This document shows, in pieces, positions 34,204 to 42,505 of a stretch of DNA of 64,000 bases. The number at the start of each line of letters is the position of its first letter. Position 1 is the stretch's first letter. Made by a program: the position numbers and the translations under genes. The stretch lies in assembly GCA_018676855.1 (NCBI GenBank), contig JABHDY010000003.1:62001-126000 (forward strand), given 5' to 3'. The stretch comes from Candidatus Woesearchaeota archaeon (GTDB lineage Archaea; Nanobdellota; Nanobdellia; Woesearchaeales; GW2011-AR9). The notes beneath the pieces were generated by a model. That model searched no databases. It was given only the letters and a program-made list of their open reading frames with translations, and was not told where the DNA came from.

Positions 34204-34377
34204 CATTCTTTTTTACCTTACATCAGTGGTAAGAAACTATTATATAAATAGAAAGAATTCAATGAATAAGCCAGGCGTATGCGATAACGCAGGGAGTTTA
34301 GCTTAGAAAATCCATATGGTTCGCTTTTTTTAGCTGTAAAACTTCCATTGTTCGCAAGATACTACCTGGTCTTTCTT
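34204..34377 (+). other. leader or small RNA region before msrA
   Basis: The stretch has a TATA-like TATTATATAAATAG at about 34235-34248, a GCGT/ACGC hairpin near 34276-34291 and an oligo-T run (CTTTTTTTA, 34323-34332) before the msrA start. It could be a leader of about 110 bases with an internal terminator, or an independent small RNA of about 60 bases. No coding frame or known riboswitch is recognised. Confidence 0.3.
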
Positions 34378-34971
34378 ATGAAATGGACAATAGTACTTAT
34401 TGCAATGATACTCGTCGGTTGTGCACAGGAAATACCTGAAAGTGAAGTTCCTTCAGAAGCTGATGTTGCAACATTTGCAGGAGGATGTTTTTGGTGTATG
34501 GAAGCAGCATTTCAAGGATATGCTGGTGTGTTTGATGTCATTTCTGGATATGCAGGAGGAGATGTTAAAGATCCAACATATGAACACGTTCTGAGTGGAA
34601 AAACGGGACATCGTGAGTCTGTTCAAGTATTTTATGATAAATCCGTTATATCGTACGAAGAATTGGTACGATTATTCTGGCGACAAATTGAGCCAACAGA
34701 TGCTGGCGGTCAGTTCTCAGATAGAGGTGAACAATATACAACTGCAATATTTTATCATACTGAAAAACAAAAAGTTGCTGCTGAAAAGTCAAAAAGTGAA
34801 ATTGCAAAAAAATTTACTGAACCAATCGCTACACAAATAATTCCATTTACGACGTTCTATAAAGCAGAAGAGTATCATCAAGATTATTCTTTAAAGAGAA
34901 CACGACAATATGAACAATATGCGAAAGGTTCAGGAAGAAAAGGGTATATTGAAAGAGTATGGGGAAAATAA
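34378..34971 (+). CDS. msrA: lipoprotein peptide methionine sulfoxide reductase A
   Basis: A 197-residue lipoprotein MsrA. Signal MKWTIVLIAMILVGC (lipobox Cys 15) is followed by the MsrA domain with the active site AGGCFWCMEAAFQ, SGYAGG, HRESVQVFYD and RQIEPTDAGGQFSDRG. It repairs oxidised methionine (S-sulfoxide) in exported proteins, relying on the CcdA/thioredoxin-type supply of electrons. The ATG at 34378 is preferred to an upstream TTG because it begins the signal peptide. Confidence 0.95.
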   Translation: MKWTIVLIAMILVGCAQEIPESEVPSEADVATFAGGCFWCMEAAFQGYAGVFDVISGYAGGDVKDPTYEHVLSGKTGHRESVQVFYDKSVISYEELVRLFWRQIEPTDAGGQFSDRGEQYTTAIFYHTEKQKVAAEKSKSEIAKKFTEPIATQIIPFTTFYKAEEYHQDYSLKRTRQYEQYAKGSGRKGYIERVWGK

Positions 34972-35001
34972 AAATAAATTATAAGAAAAAAAAGTAATCA
35001 A

Positions 35002-35967
35002 CTATTCTCTCACAATACCATTTCCAGGACGTCTTTGTAAAGCTGTAGACTTCTGACCAGCAGTATGATACGTTGCTCTTCCAACTCCTCGTAAAGCTTG
35101 TTCTGAATCTCGTAATACATCTAGATTAAACGTCATCAATGCTGCACGATGTGTAAGATTTGTTTTTCCATCCAATGATCCTTGTTGTACAGATGTAACA
35201 TATTTTCCACCAACACCAACCTGTTCCGGTTCGTAAAGACCAGTACATTGACCCATTTCAATAACGCCACCAAAACGATCAAGAAGAGCTTCTTTTACCT
35301 GACCATTAACTAATGAAGGACTCATTCCAAACGCAAGTTTTTCAGTATTAATAACTGCTGCATATGCCTGCATACCATCAACAATAACTGTCGAAGGAAC
35401 ATTTGTAATAAGATCTCCAAATCCAGCAACCATTCCCCTTATATTTTCTTCTTCTGCCTGATTTGTATCAGCATTTGTTGGACCAGTACTTAATATGGCA
35501 ACACTTGCTTCCATAGGTCTTAAGCTATTAGGAAATTGTCGTACATAATTATTAAAATCTACTCCATGAACAACACCAAACATGTTTTCATTAAATTGAA
35601 ATCCATTGTATGTATATTCTTTTCTTGGCTGAGAATCTAAAGGATCAAACCTTGTTGGCTCAAATCCTTCAAATGATTCTCTTAAAGAGTAAGCTGAACC
35701 AGAATCAAAAACGCCAACAGTATAAATAGTTTTTATAGGAGTTTCTGTCTTTTCTCCAATTCTGTGAGCAAGATGACTTAACTGAGCAACAACACGACTA
35801 AGTTCGTGTGGAAATCGAGTATATTTCGCTGCAACCAAAGCTTCATCTTGTCTATCACTTTGTGCTAACGCATTAAAATTTACATCTCCTCTCGCAAGAG
35901 CAGTTTTTGCAAGTCGTTCAAGAGGTGCACCAGATGCCCCTCGTACCATAAATTTATCATCAGTCAT
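35002..35967 (-). CDS. unknown conserved protein
   Basis: A 321-residue soluble protein without signal peptide or TM helix. The ATG at 35967 has GAGGG ten bases upstream; an in-frame TTG/ATG-rich extension upstream lies in AT-rich promoter sequence. The mid-region (TPIKTIYTVGVFDSGSAYSL; VHGVDFNNYV; VASVAILSTGPTNAD; STVIVDGMQAYAAV, each abbreviated) looks alpha/beta. I do not recognise a family. It diverges from smc. Confidence 0.65.
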   Translation of the reverse strand: MTDDKFMVRGASGAPLERLAKTALARGDVNFNALAQSDRQDEALVAAKYTRFPHELSRVVAQLSHLAHRIGEKTETPIKTIYTVGVFDSGSAYSLRESFEGFEPTRFDPLDSQPRKEYTYNGFQFNENMFGVVHGVDFNNYVRQFPNSLRPMEASVAILSTGPTNADTNQAEEENIRGMVAGFGDLITNVPSTVIVDGMQAYAAVINTEKLAFGMSPSLVNGQVKEALLDRFGGVIEMGQCTGLYEPEQVGVGGKYVTSVQQGSLDGKTNLTHRAALMTFNLDVLRDSEQALRGVGRATYHTAGQKSTALQRRPGNGIVRE

Positions 35968-36120
35968 TTTGTAATTTCCCTCATTTTTATATTTGTTATC
36001 ATTTATTAGTGATAATAAATAGCTATTTATAAACTTTTCCATCCAATTTGTATATCCTCATATTCCAAAACCTTTATAAACCAAAACAAAACAATTCTAC
36101 ACTGAAAAGAGGGAATATTT

Positions 36121-39100
36121 ATGACAAAAATAAACAGAATACATATTCATGGATTTAAGAGCTTTGCACATAAGACAGAGATTCCATTTAGTAATGAGTT
36201 TAACTGTATCCTTGGACCGAACGGTTCTGGGAAAAGTAATATAGGAGACGCATTATGTTTCGTTCTAGGAAGATTATCTGCAAAATCTATGCGAGCAGAA
36301 AAAGCTGCTAACTTAATATTTAACGGTGGAAAGAAAAAACAACCATCACAAGCTGGAAGTGTTGAGATAGCTTTTTGCAACAAAAATAAAGTATTTCCAT
36401 TAGAGGAAAAAGAAATTATTATTAATAGAACTATTAAAAAAAGTGGTAGTAGTGTGTACCGCGTTAACAGTAAAAAGAAAACACGAACAGAAATTCTTGA
36501 TCTTCTTGCACATGCAAAAATTAATCCAGAGGGATACAATATAATTCTTCAGGGTGACATTACAAGGTTTGTTACTATGCCTACAACTGAAAGAAGAAAG
36601 GTTATCGAAGAAATCAGTGATGTATCATTATATGAAGAAAAGAAACATAAAGCTGTTTTAGAATTAAACAAAGTTGAAGATAAATTAAATAATGCAGCAA
36701 TTATTCTTAAAGAACGGGGAACGTACCTTAAAGAACTTAAAAAAGATCGTGATCAAGCACTTAGGTTCAAAGATCTCCAGGGAAAGATTGGTTCATTAAA
36801 GGCTACGCACCTTCATCATCAAATTCAAGAAAAAGAAACTGTTAAACAAAAATTTGATACGGAAGTTGAAAAACATCAACAGAAAATATCGAATTCTGAA
36901 AAGAAAATTGATACTTTAAAAGAGACAATCCAAACAATAAAAGATAAAACATCTTCTATAAATAAAGAGATTGAACAGAAAGGTGAAAAGGAACAGGTTA
37001 AGGTTCATAGAGAAATTGAAGATCTTAAAGTTAACGTTACGAAAGATAAAGCAAGAATATCAACCGTTAAAGATGAAATTAATAAGATTAAACTAAGAAA
37101 GGATCAGTTCAATGAAGAAATTAAAGATTTAAAAGAAAGATCATCATCATTTTCGCAAAAAAATAAAGAATTGAAACTTGCACTTCAGAAAAAGAGTAAT
37201 GAAAAGAAAGATGTTGAACAAAGTATTGAACAGTTCAAAAAGAAACATAAAATTGAATCTTCACAAGAACTAGATACAGAAATTGAACAGAAGGATACGT
37301 TAATTGAAAAGAAACAAGAAGAAATTCAAACAATACGGCAACGTCAACAAGAATTGTTAAGAGAAAAGGATAGAATTGAATATCAACTACAAACTATTGA
37401 TGAACGTATTAAAAAAGTTAGAGAAGTTGAACAACAAAATAAGGGCCAGATAAAAACGTTACAAAATAACAAATCTAATTTTAAAGAAGCGACAATTAAA
37501 CTTAACCAATGTCTTGATAAAGATAGTAGTTTTGCGTCACAGGTTGCAAATGCACGACGAAACCTTGTTGATGTACAAGAAAAACATGCAAAATGTAACG
37601 CACGATCAATGACCATGCAAGCAGGACTTGCTAATAATAAGGCTCTTCAAAGCATCCTTAGTAATAAAAATAAATTTAAGGGTGTTCATGGAACCATTGC
37701 AGAACTTGGTCAGGTACAAAAGAAATTTACTGGCGCATTAGAAGCAACTGCGGGAAGTAGAATGCAAAACATAGTTGTAGATACTGATAAAACTGCTGCT
37801 GAATGTATTACCTATCTAAAAAGTAATAAGTTAGGATCTGCATCATTTATTCCATTAAACAAGATTAAATATAGAGAAATTGCAACGCAAGACAAAGCAT
37901 TCTTGAAACAATCAGGAGTTCATGACTTTGCATTAAACTTAGTTTCTTTCAGTCCACAATATAAAAAAGCGTTTTCATACGTATTTGGTAATTCCCTTGT
38001 TGTTGATGATATTAATGTAGCAAGGAATATTGGCATTGGGAAGGTTAAAATGACAACATTAGACGGCAATATTGCAGAAGCTAGTGGTGTTATGCGTGGT
38101 GGTTTTATGAACAGAAGGAGTTCTTTAGGATTTAAAGAAAAGGATTCTTTGGACGAACTAAAAAAGTTAGATGGAGAAATGGCAGAATTTCAAAACGTTA
38201 TTTCTGCAGTTGAAACTAAGAGAGAAGCAAATGAACAAGAAATATCATCATTACGTACATTAAGAGCAGAGTTAGAAGCCAGTATTATTACATTAGAAAA
38301 AACGTTACATCTCGACACAGGTGATTTAGATGCAACGGCAACAGCAAAGAAAGAGTTTGTTGAATCATTGAAAGGCATTGATAACGAGTTACAGACTGTT
38401 CAAAGTAGCGTATCATCAATCAATAAAGAGTTAGCATCGTTAAAAACAAGTAAACAAATGTTACGATCAAAAGTTAACGAACTACGTAATCCACGTTTAC
38501 TTGCACAACTTAGTGCATTTGAAGATTCAAAACAACAATGTAGGGAAGAAATTGTACGGTTAGAGAACGATATTAAGAATAGTACAATACAAACTGAACA
38601 ACTTATAGGACCTGAACAGGAAAAAATTCAAGAGATTATGAAACAGCATGATAAAGAAGAAACGTCATTTATACAAGAAAGTAAAACTCTTGCAGTTACG
38701 ATAGCACAGAAAGAAAAAGAACTTGTACAGAAAGAAAAAGCAAGTAAAGAATTCTATTCGAAATATAGACAGTTATTTACAGAAAGAGAAAAATTAAACT
38801 CACAGATGAACTCTAACGAGAACGAAATTGAAATGATGAGAGAAAAGTCGCGTGTAAGTGAGAGAGAAGTTAACCTTATGTCATTAAAGAACGCTGAAAT
38901 TAAAGCACGTCTTGCCGGGTTAAATGAAGAGTTTGCAAAATATAAAGATGCAGAACTGTTAAAAAATAAGAACGTTACTGAATTACAACAGGAAATTAAC
39001 AAGTTTGAAGTTATGCTTTCACAGATGTCTTCTGTTAACATGAAAGCTCTTGAAGTGTATGAACAAGTTGATGTAGAATTTAAAAAGTTGATTGAAAAGA

Positions 39101-39612
39101 AAGATTCGTTACATACAGAAAAAACTGACGTTATGACTATGATGAACGAAATTGAAACTAAAAAGAAGGACCATTTTATGAAAACGTTTGATCAAGCAAA
39201 TAAGAATTTCCAAAACATTTTTGGTACTTTGTTTAAGAAAGGAAAAGCGTACCTACAATTAGACAATCCTAACAAACCGTTTGATGACGGCCTTAGCATT
39301 AAAGTTAAACTTTCTGGGAACAGGTTCATGGATCTTAAATCGTTATCTGGTGGAGAGAAAACTCTTACCGCATTATCTTTTATCTTCGCTGTTCAAGAAT
39401 ATCAACCTGCAACATTTTATATCTTGGATGAGATTGATGCTGCACTTGACAAACACAATTCTGAGAAGTTATCTAAACTTATTAAGAATTATTCAGGCAA
39501 TGCACAATACATTATGATATCGCACAATGATTCTATAATTTCTGAAGCAGATACGTTGTTCGGTGTAAGCATGAACGAAGGTGTGAGTAAAATAACTAGT
39601 TTACAAATTTAA
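36121..39612 (+). CDS. smc: chromosome segregation protein SMC
   Basis: A 1163-residue SMC ATPase. N-terminal head: FKSFAHKTEIPF and GPNGSGKSNIGDAL (Walker A, about residues 33-46). Long coiled coils flank a hinge at about residues 520-660 (FKGVHGTIAELG ... TLDGNIAEASGVMRGG). C-terminal head: SLSGGEKTLTALSF (signature) and FYILDEIDAALD (Walker B), with an H-loop MISHN. It organises and segregates chromosomes as a dimer. No ScpA/ScpB gene is adjacent. A TATA-like CTTTATAAAC lies about 45 bases upstream with GAGGG before the ATG. Confidence 0.97.
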   Translation: MTKINRIHIHGFKSFAHKTEIPFSNEFNCILGPNGSGKSNIGDALCFVLGRLSAKSMRAEKAANLIFNGGKKKQPSQAGSVEIAFCNKNKVFPLEEKEIIINRTIKKSGSSVYRVNSKKKTRTEILDLLAHAKINPEGYNIILQGDITRFVTMPTTERRKVIEEISDVSLYEEKKHKAVLELNKVEDKLNNAAIILKERGTYLKELKKDRDQALRFKDLQGKIGSLKATHLHHQIQEKETVKQKFDTEVEKHQQKISNSEKKIDTLKETIQTIKDKTSSINKEIEQKGEKEQVKVHREIEDLKVNVTKDKARISTVKDEINKIKLRKDQFNEEIKDLKERSSSFSQKNKELKLALQKKSNEKKDVEQSIEQFKKKHKIESSQELDTEIEQKDTLIEKKQEEIQTIRQRQQELLREKDRIEYQLQTIDERIKKVREVEQQNKGQIKTLQNNKSNFKEATIKLNQCLDKDSSFASQVANARRNLVDVQEKHAKCNARSMTMQAGLANNKALQSILSNKNKFKGVHGTIAELGQVQKKFTGALEATAGSRMQNIVVDTDKTAAECITYLKSNKLGSASFIPLNKIKYREIATQDKAFLKQSGVHDFALNLVSFSPQYKKAFSYVFGNSLVVDDINVARNIGIGKVKMTTLDGNIAEASGVMRGGFMNRRSSLGFKEKDSLDELKKLDGEMAEFQNVISAVETKREANEQEISSLRTLRAELEASIITLEKTLHLDTGDLDATATAKKEFVESLKGIDNELQTVQSSVSSINKELASLKTSKQMLRSKVNELRNPRLLAQLSAFEDSKQQCREEIVRLENDIKNSTIQTEQLIGPEQEKIQEIMKQHDKEETSFIQESKTLAVTIAQKEKELVQKEKASKEFYSKYRQLFTEREKLNSQMNSNENEIEMMREKSRVSEREVNLMSLKNAEIKARLAGLNEEFAKYKDAELLKNKNVTELQQEINKFEVMLSQMSSVNMKALEVYEQVDVEFKKLIEKKDSLHTEKTDVMTMMNEIETKKKDHFMKTFDQANKNFQNIFGTLFKKGKAYLQLDNPNKPFDDGLSIKVKLSGNRFMDLKSLSGGEKTLTALSFIFAVQEYQPATFYILDEIDAALDKHNSEKLSKLIKNYSGNAQYIMISHNDSIISEADTLFGVSMNEGVSKITSLQI

Positions 39613-39625
39613 GAATTAATTTTTT

Positions 39626-40570
39626 TTATTTTAATAATTTCAACACTTTAGGTTGAATCTGTGCCTTTCGGGACACAACTTTAGGCAAATACATAATACC
39701 ACCGGATAAACCAGCAAATTTTTCAATTTTTTTATGGAACAATTTCTTCACTTTCTCTTCATCACCTGCAAAGAATAAGTATGTGTTTGTTGCAATAACA
39801 TCTGTCACCATTAAAAACGTTGCAATATAATTACGTTTTTGGTATTGGACTAATGCACGAAGTAGTTCTTCTTTCCTCTCCATTATTGTATCAAAACCAA
39901 TAACGGGAACCTGTCCCACGCCCACTTTTGTATCACCATGCCTGTACGTTTTAAAATCTCCAAGGATAAGTTGTCGTGCCGTATGATTAAGAACGTCACA
40001 GCCAGCTTCTAACATTGCATGACCATATTTTTGAATGTCAATACGTGCAATCTTTGCTAACTTTCGCACCAACACACGATCTTTAGGAATTGTTGTTGGA
40101 CTTTTTAATAAGACAGTATCAGACAAGATTGCAGAGACAATTAACCCAGCAATTTTTCGTGGGATTGGTATTCTGAACCATGAAAATCTATCTGCAATAA
40201 TGGCAGCCGTTGCACCTCTTGGTTCATTTTCAAACGGTATTGGATGAATTGTCTCAACATCACCAATACGATGATGATCAATAATCTCTAAGATATTTGC
40301 ATGACGAACGTTCTTAGCAGAAATGTCAATCTCGTTATGGTCAACAATGATAACATTCTTCCCTGTAGCATCTCTTAATAATACTGGAATCTTAACACCC
40401 CATTTCTTTAATACAAACTTAGTTTCTGGGTTTAATTCTCCAATACGTGCAGGCACAACGTTATGTTTATGTCTTTCTTTAAGAAAATGAGCGTACACAA
40501 TAGCAGAACAAATTGAATCTGTATCTGGATGTGTGTGACCAAATATATAAATTGTTTTTTTATGTGCCAT
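39626..40570 (-). CDS. ppaC: manganese-dependent (class II) inorganic pyrophosphatase
   Basis: A 314-residue DHH-family enzyme that hydrolyses PPi. Motifs: FGHTHPDTDSICSA (residues 10-23), IIVDHNE, EIIDHHRIGD (the DHH motif), then a C-terminal DHHA2 domain (SRK-type ...RKAQIQPK). Length matches the family. It converges on smc. Presence of a class II enzyme rather than the class I form usual in many archaea is notable but known in DPANN. Confidence 0.95.
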   Translation of the reverse strand: MAHKKTIYIFGHTHPDTDSICSAIVYAHFLKERHKHNVVPARIGELNPETKFVLKKWGVKIPVLLRDATGKNVIIVDHNEIDISAKNVRHANILEIIDHHRIGDVETIHPIPFENEPRGATAAIIADRFSWFRIPIPRKIAGLIVSAILSDTVLLKSPTTIPKDRVLVRKLAKIARIDIQKYGHAMLEAGCDVLNHTARQLILGDFKTYRHGDTKVGVGQVPVIGFDTIMERKEELLRALVQYQKRNYIATFLMVTDVIATNTYLFFAGDEEKVKKLFHKKIEKFAGLSGGIMYLPKVVSRKAQIQPKVLKLLK

Positions 40571-40659
40571 CTATCACTATATAAGGTAATTCTTAGGGTT
40601 TAAATAATTAACCCTCCAAGACCAAACCTTTATATACAATATCAACAAGTATTTTTAGT

Positions 40660-41007
40660 ATGGGGAAGAGACACATTTTAGGACTTACTGAAGCTATAAC
40701 TATTAGTAATAAAGATGGAGATAGTAAGTCGTATACTGCTAGAATAGATACTGGAGCAACAGCATCGTCCATTGATCAAACAATTGCAAGTGAATTAAAG
40801 TTAGGCCCAATAACACGAATTAAAATTATTAAATCTGCATCAGGTATTGGAAAACGACCAATAGTTGTTGCAACTGTTAAAATTGGAGATTTAACTGTTG
40901 AAGAAGAGTTTACCCTTGCAGATAGAAGTCATATGACATATCCACTTCTCATAGGACAGAATATATTAAAAATTGGAAAGTTTTTGATTGATCCACTTAA
41001 AAAATGA
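40660..41007 (+). CDS. retropepsin-like protease (PF05618 type)
   Basis: A 115-residue protein with the aspartic protease motif IDTGATASSID near residue 30, and the closing LLIGQNIL segment typical of the family called ATP-dependent zinc protease (RimK-associated). It probably works as a dimer. It overlaps the ATP-grasp gene by four bases (ATGA). Together the two may add and remove amino acid tails on a protein, which is inference. Confidence 0.88.
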   Translation: MGKRHILGLTEAITISNKDGDSKSYTARIDTGATASSIDQTIASELKLGPITRIKIIKSASGIGKRPIVVATVKIGDLTVEEEFTLADRSHMTYPLLIGQNILKIGKFLIDPLKK

Positions 41008-42095
41008 AAGCAGCACTCATATCATTAGGAAGTACAAGTTCAGTAATGGTAGCAGATGCAATGAAAAAGTATTTTGATCAGGTTGATATGATTCAATTAA
41101 AAGAAATTGAAGTTGGTTTAGGAAAAGATGGTGGTATCTTGTATCAGGGGGAACCACTTGAGCAATATGATTGTGTTTATTTGAAGGGTTCTTTCAGGTA
41201 CGCACATTTACTTCGATCAATTGCTGCTATGTTAGAAGGTAAAGTTCCGTTCATGCCACTTACTGCTGACGCATTCACAACTGTTCATAATAAATTATTA
41301 ACACATTTAGTATTACAACAACATACTATTCCAATGCCGAAAACGTACATATCATCAACTGTTGAGGCAGCAAAAGAATTGTTAAAAAAAGTTAATTATC
41401 CAATTGTCATGAAGTTTCCTGAAGGAACACAGGGCAAAGGCGTCATGTTTGCCGATTCTATAAGTTCTGCATCATCATTACTTGATGCATTAGGAGCATT
41501 AAATCAACCGTTCATTATTCAAGAATACGTTGAAACTGGTGGTACTGACATTAGAGCACATGTTGTAGGCGACAAGGTTGTTGCTGCAATGCGACGTAAA
41601 TCGCAAACTGAAGAAAAACGATCAAATATTCATGCAGGAGGAACGGGAGAATCTGTTCAGCTTAACCGTGAATCAATTACCATTGCACTTAAAACTGCAA
41701 AAGCGTTACGTGCAGACATTTGTGGTGTTGATATTTTAGAAAGTCCCCTTGGACCACTCGTAATAGAGGCAAACATTTCTCCAGGATTACAAGGAATAAG
41801 TGAAGTGTCTACAATTAACATTCCTGACCAGATTGCACAATTTTTGTATAGAAAAACAAAAGAAGTTGTTGATAAAGAAAAGAAAGTTGCTGCGGCAGAA
41901 GTATTAAAAGACATTTCATTAAATGATGACTCATCCATTTCAATAGGTCAAGAAATAATTTCTGATTTACAATTTCGTGGCGAAAGAATTCTTCTTCCAG
42001 AACTTATCACAAAACTTACTGGATTTAGTGATAGAAAAGAATATACCATTAAAGCAAGGAAGGGTAAGGTAGAAATTGAAGAATTTGAGATGTAA
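41004..42095 (+). CDS. RimK-like ATP-grasp ligase
   Basis: A 363-residue ATP-grasp enzyme. Motifs: PIVMKFPEGTQGKGVMFADS (ATP-binding Lys and Gly-rich loop), FIIQEYVE, DIRAHVVGDKVVAAMRR and GVDILESPLGPLVIEANISPG (metal-binding E-x-N). This is the RimK/LysX family that ligates amino acids such as Glu to a protein or cofactor. A C-terminal extension of about 65 residues (ILLPELITKLTGFSDRKEYT) is unusual for RimK. Coupled to the protease gene upstream. Confidence 0.92.
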   Translation: MKAALISLGSTSSVMVADAMKKYFDQVDMIQLKEIEVGLGKDGGILYQGEPLEQYDCVYLKGSFRYAHLLRSIAAMLEGKVPFMPLTADAFTTVHNKLLTHLVLQQHTIPMPKTYISSTVEAAKELLKKVNYPIVMKFPEGTQGKGVMFADSISSASSLLDALGALNQPFIIQEYVETGGTDIRAHVVGDKVVAAMRRKSQTEEKRSNIHAGGTGESVQLNRESITIALKTAKALRADICGVDILESPLGPLVIEANISPGLQGISEVSTINIPDQIAQFLYRKTKEVVDKEKKVAAAEVLKDISLNDDSSISIGQEIISDLQFRGERILLPELITKLTGFSDRKEYTIKARKGKVEIEEFEM

Positions 42096-42133
42096 CTAAA
42101 AATAAAATAAAAAAATTAAATGTCATTACAACA

Positions 42134-42400
42134 TTATTTTTTCTTTGTCGTTTTTTTCTTTTGCAATTTTTTTTGTACTGCAACAAATTTCTGATTCTTA
42201 GGTTTGAACCACAACAAATAGATTATGGGTAACAATCCAAGTGTGTTAAAGATAAGAATTACAACGAACCATCCTTTTTGTTTGTTACGTGCAGAATGCC
42301 ACATTCCGATTCCTTTCCAGATAACAGTTCAGATGGATCCAATAAGGAGTATAAGGATTGACCACATGGGTTGTTGAGAAATGTCATATAATAATACCAT
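42134..42400 (-). pseudogene. DUF5652-like membrane protein broken by in-frame TGA
   Basis: From ATG 42400 (GGAGG upstream) an 88-codon frame runs to TAA at 42134-42136, interrupted only by TGA at 42329-42331 (codon 24). After the stop the frame reads TVIWKGIGMWHSARNKQKGW then FVVILIFNTLGLLPIIYLL, the hallmark of DUF5652 two-TM proteins. In that family a Trp often stands just before this motif, so one G-to-A change (TGG to TGA) explains the break. Elsewhere in the window TGA is a normal stop (ATGA overlaps), so recoding is unlikely. Either a recent pseudogene or a sequencing error. Confidence 0.8.
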
Positions 42401-42505
42401 TTTTATGTATACCTCCATTTACTCAAAAAATTGAATTAGTATTTAAATATTATTACAAAGCATTATAAATCAAATATGCTTCCTTCTACAAAAAGAGGTT
42501 ATACT

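Noticed and set aside
34260-34335. Fluoride or other known riboswitch, or C/D box RNA upstream of msrA
   Set aside because: No matching conserved motif or box C and box D pair could be found by eye.
42329-42331. UGA recoded as Trp or selenocysteine
   Set aside because: Several tightly overlapping genes in the window use TGA as stop in ATGA junctions, Trp is encoded by TGG throughout, and no SECIS-like element is evident.
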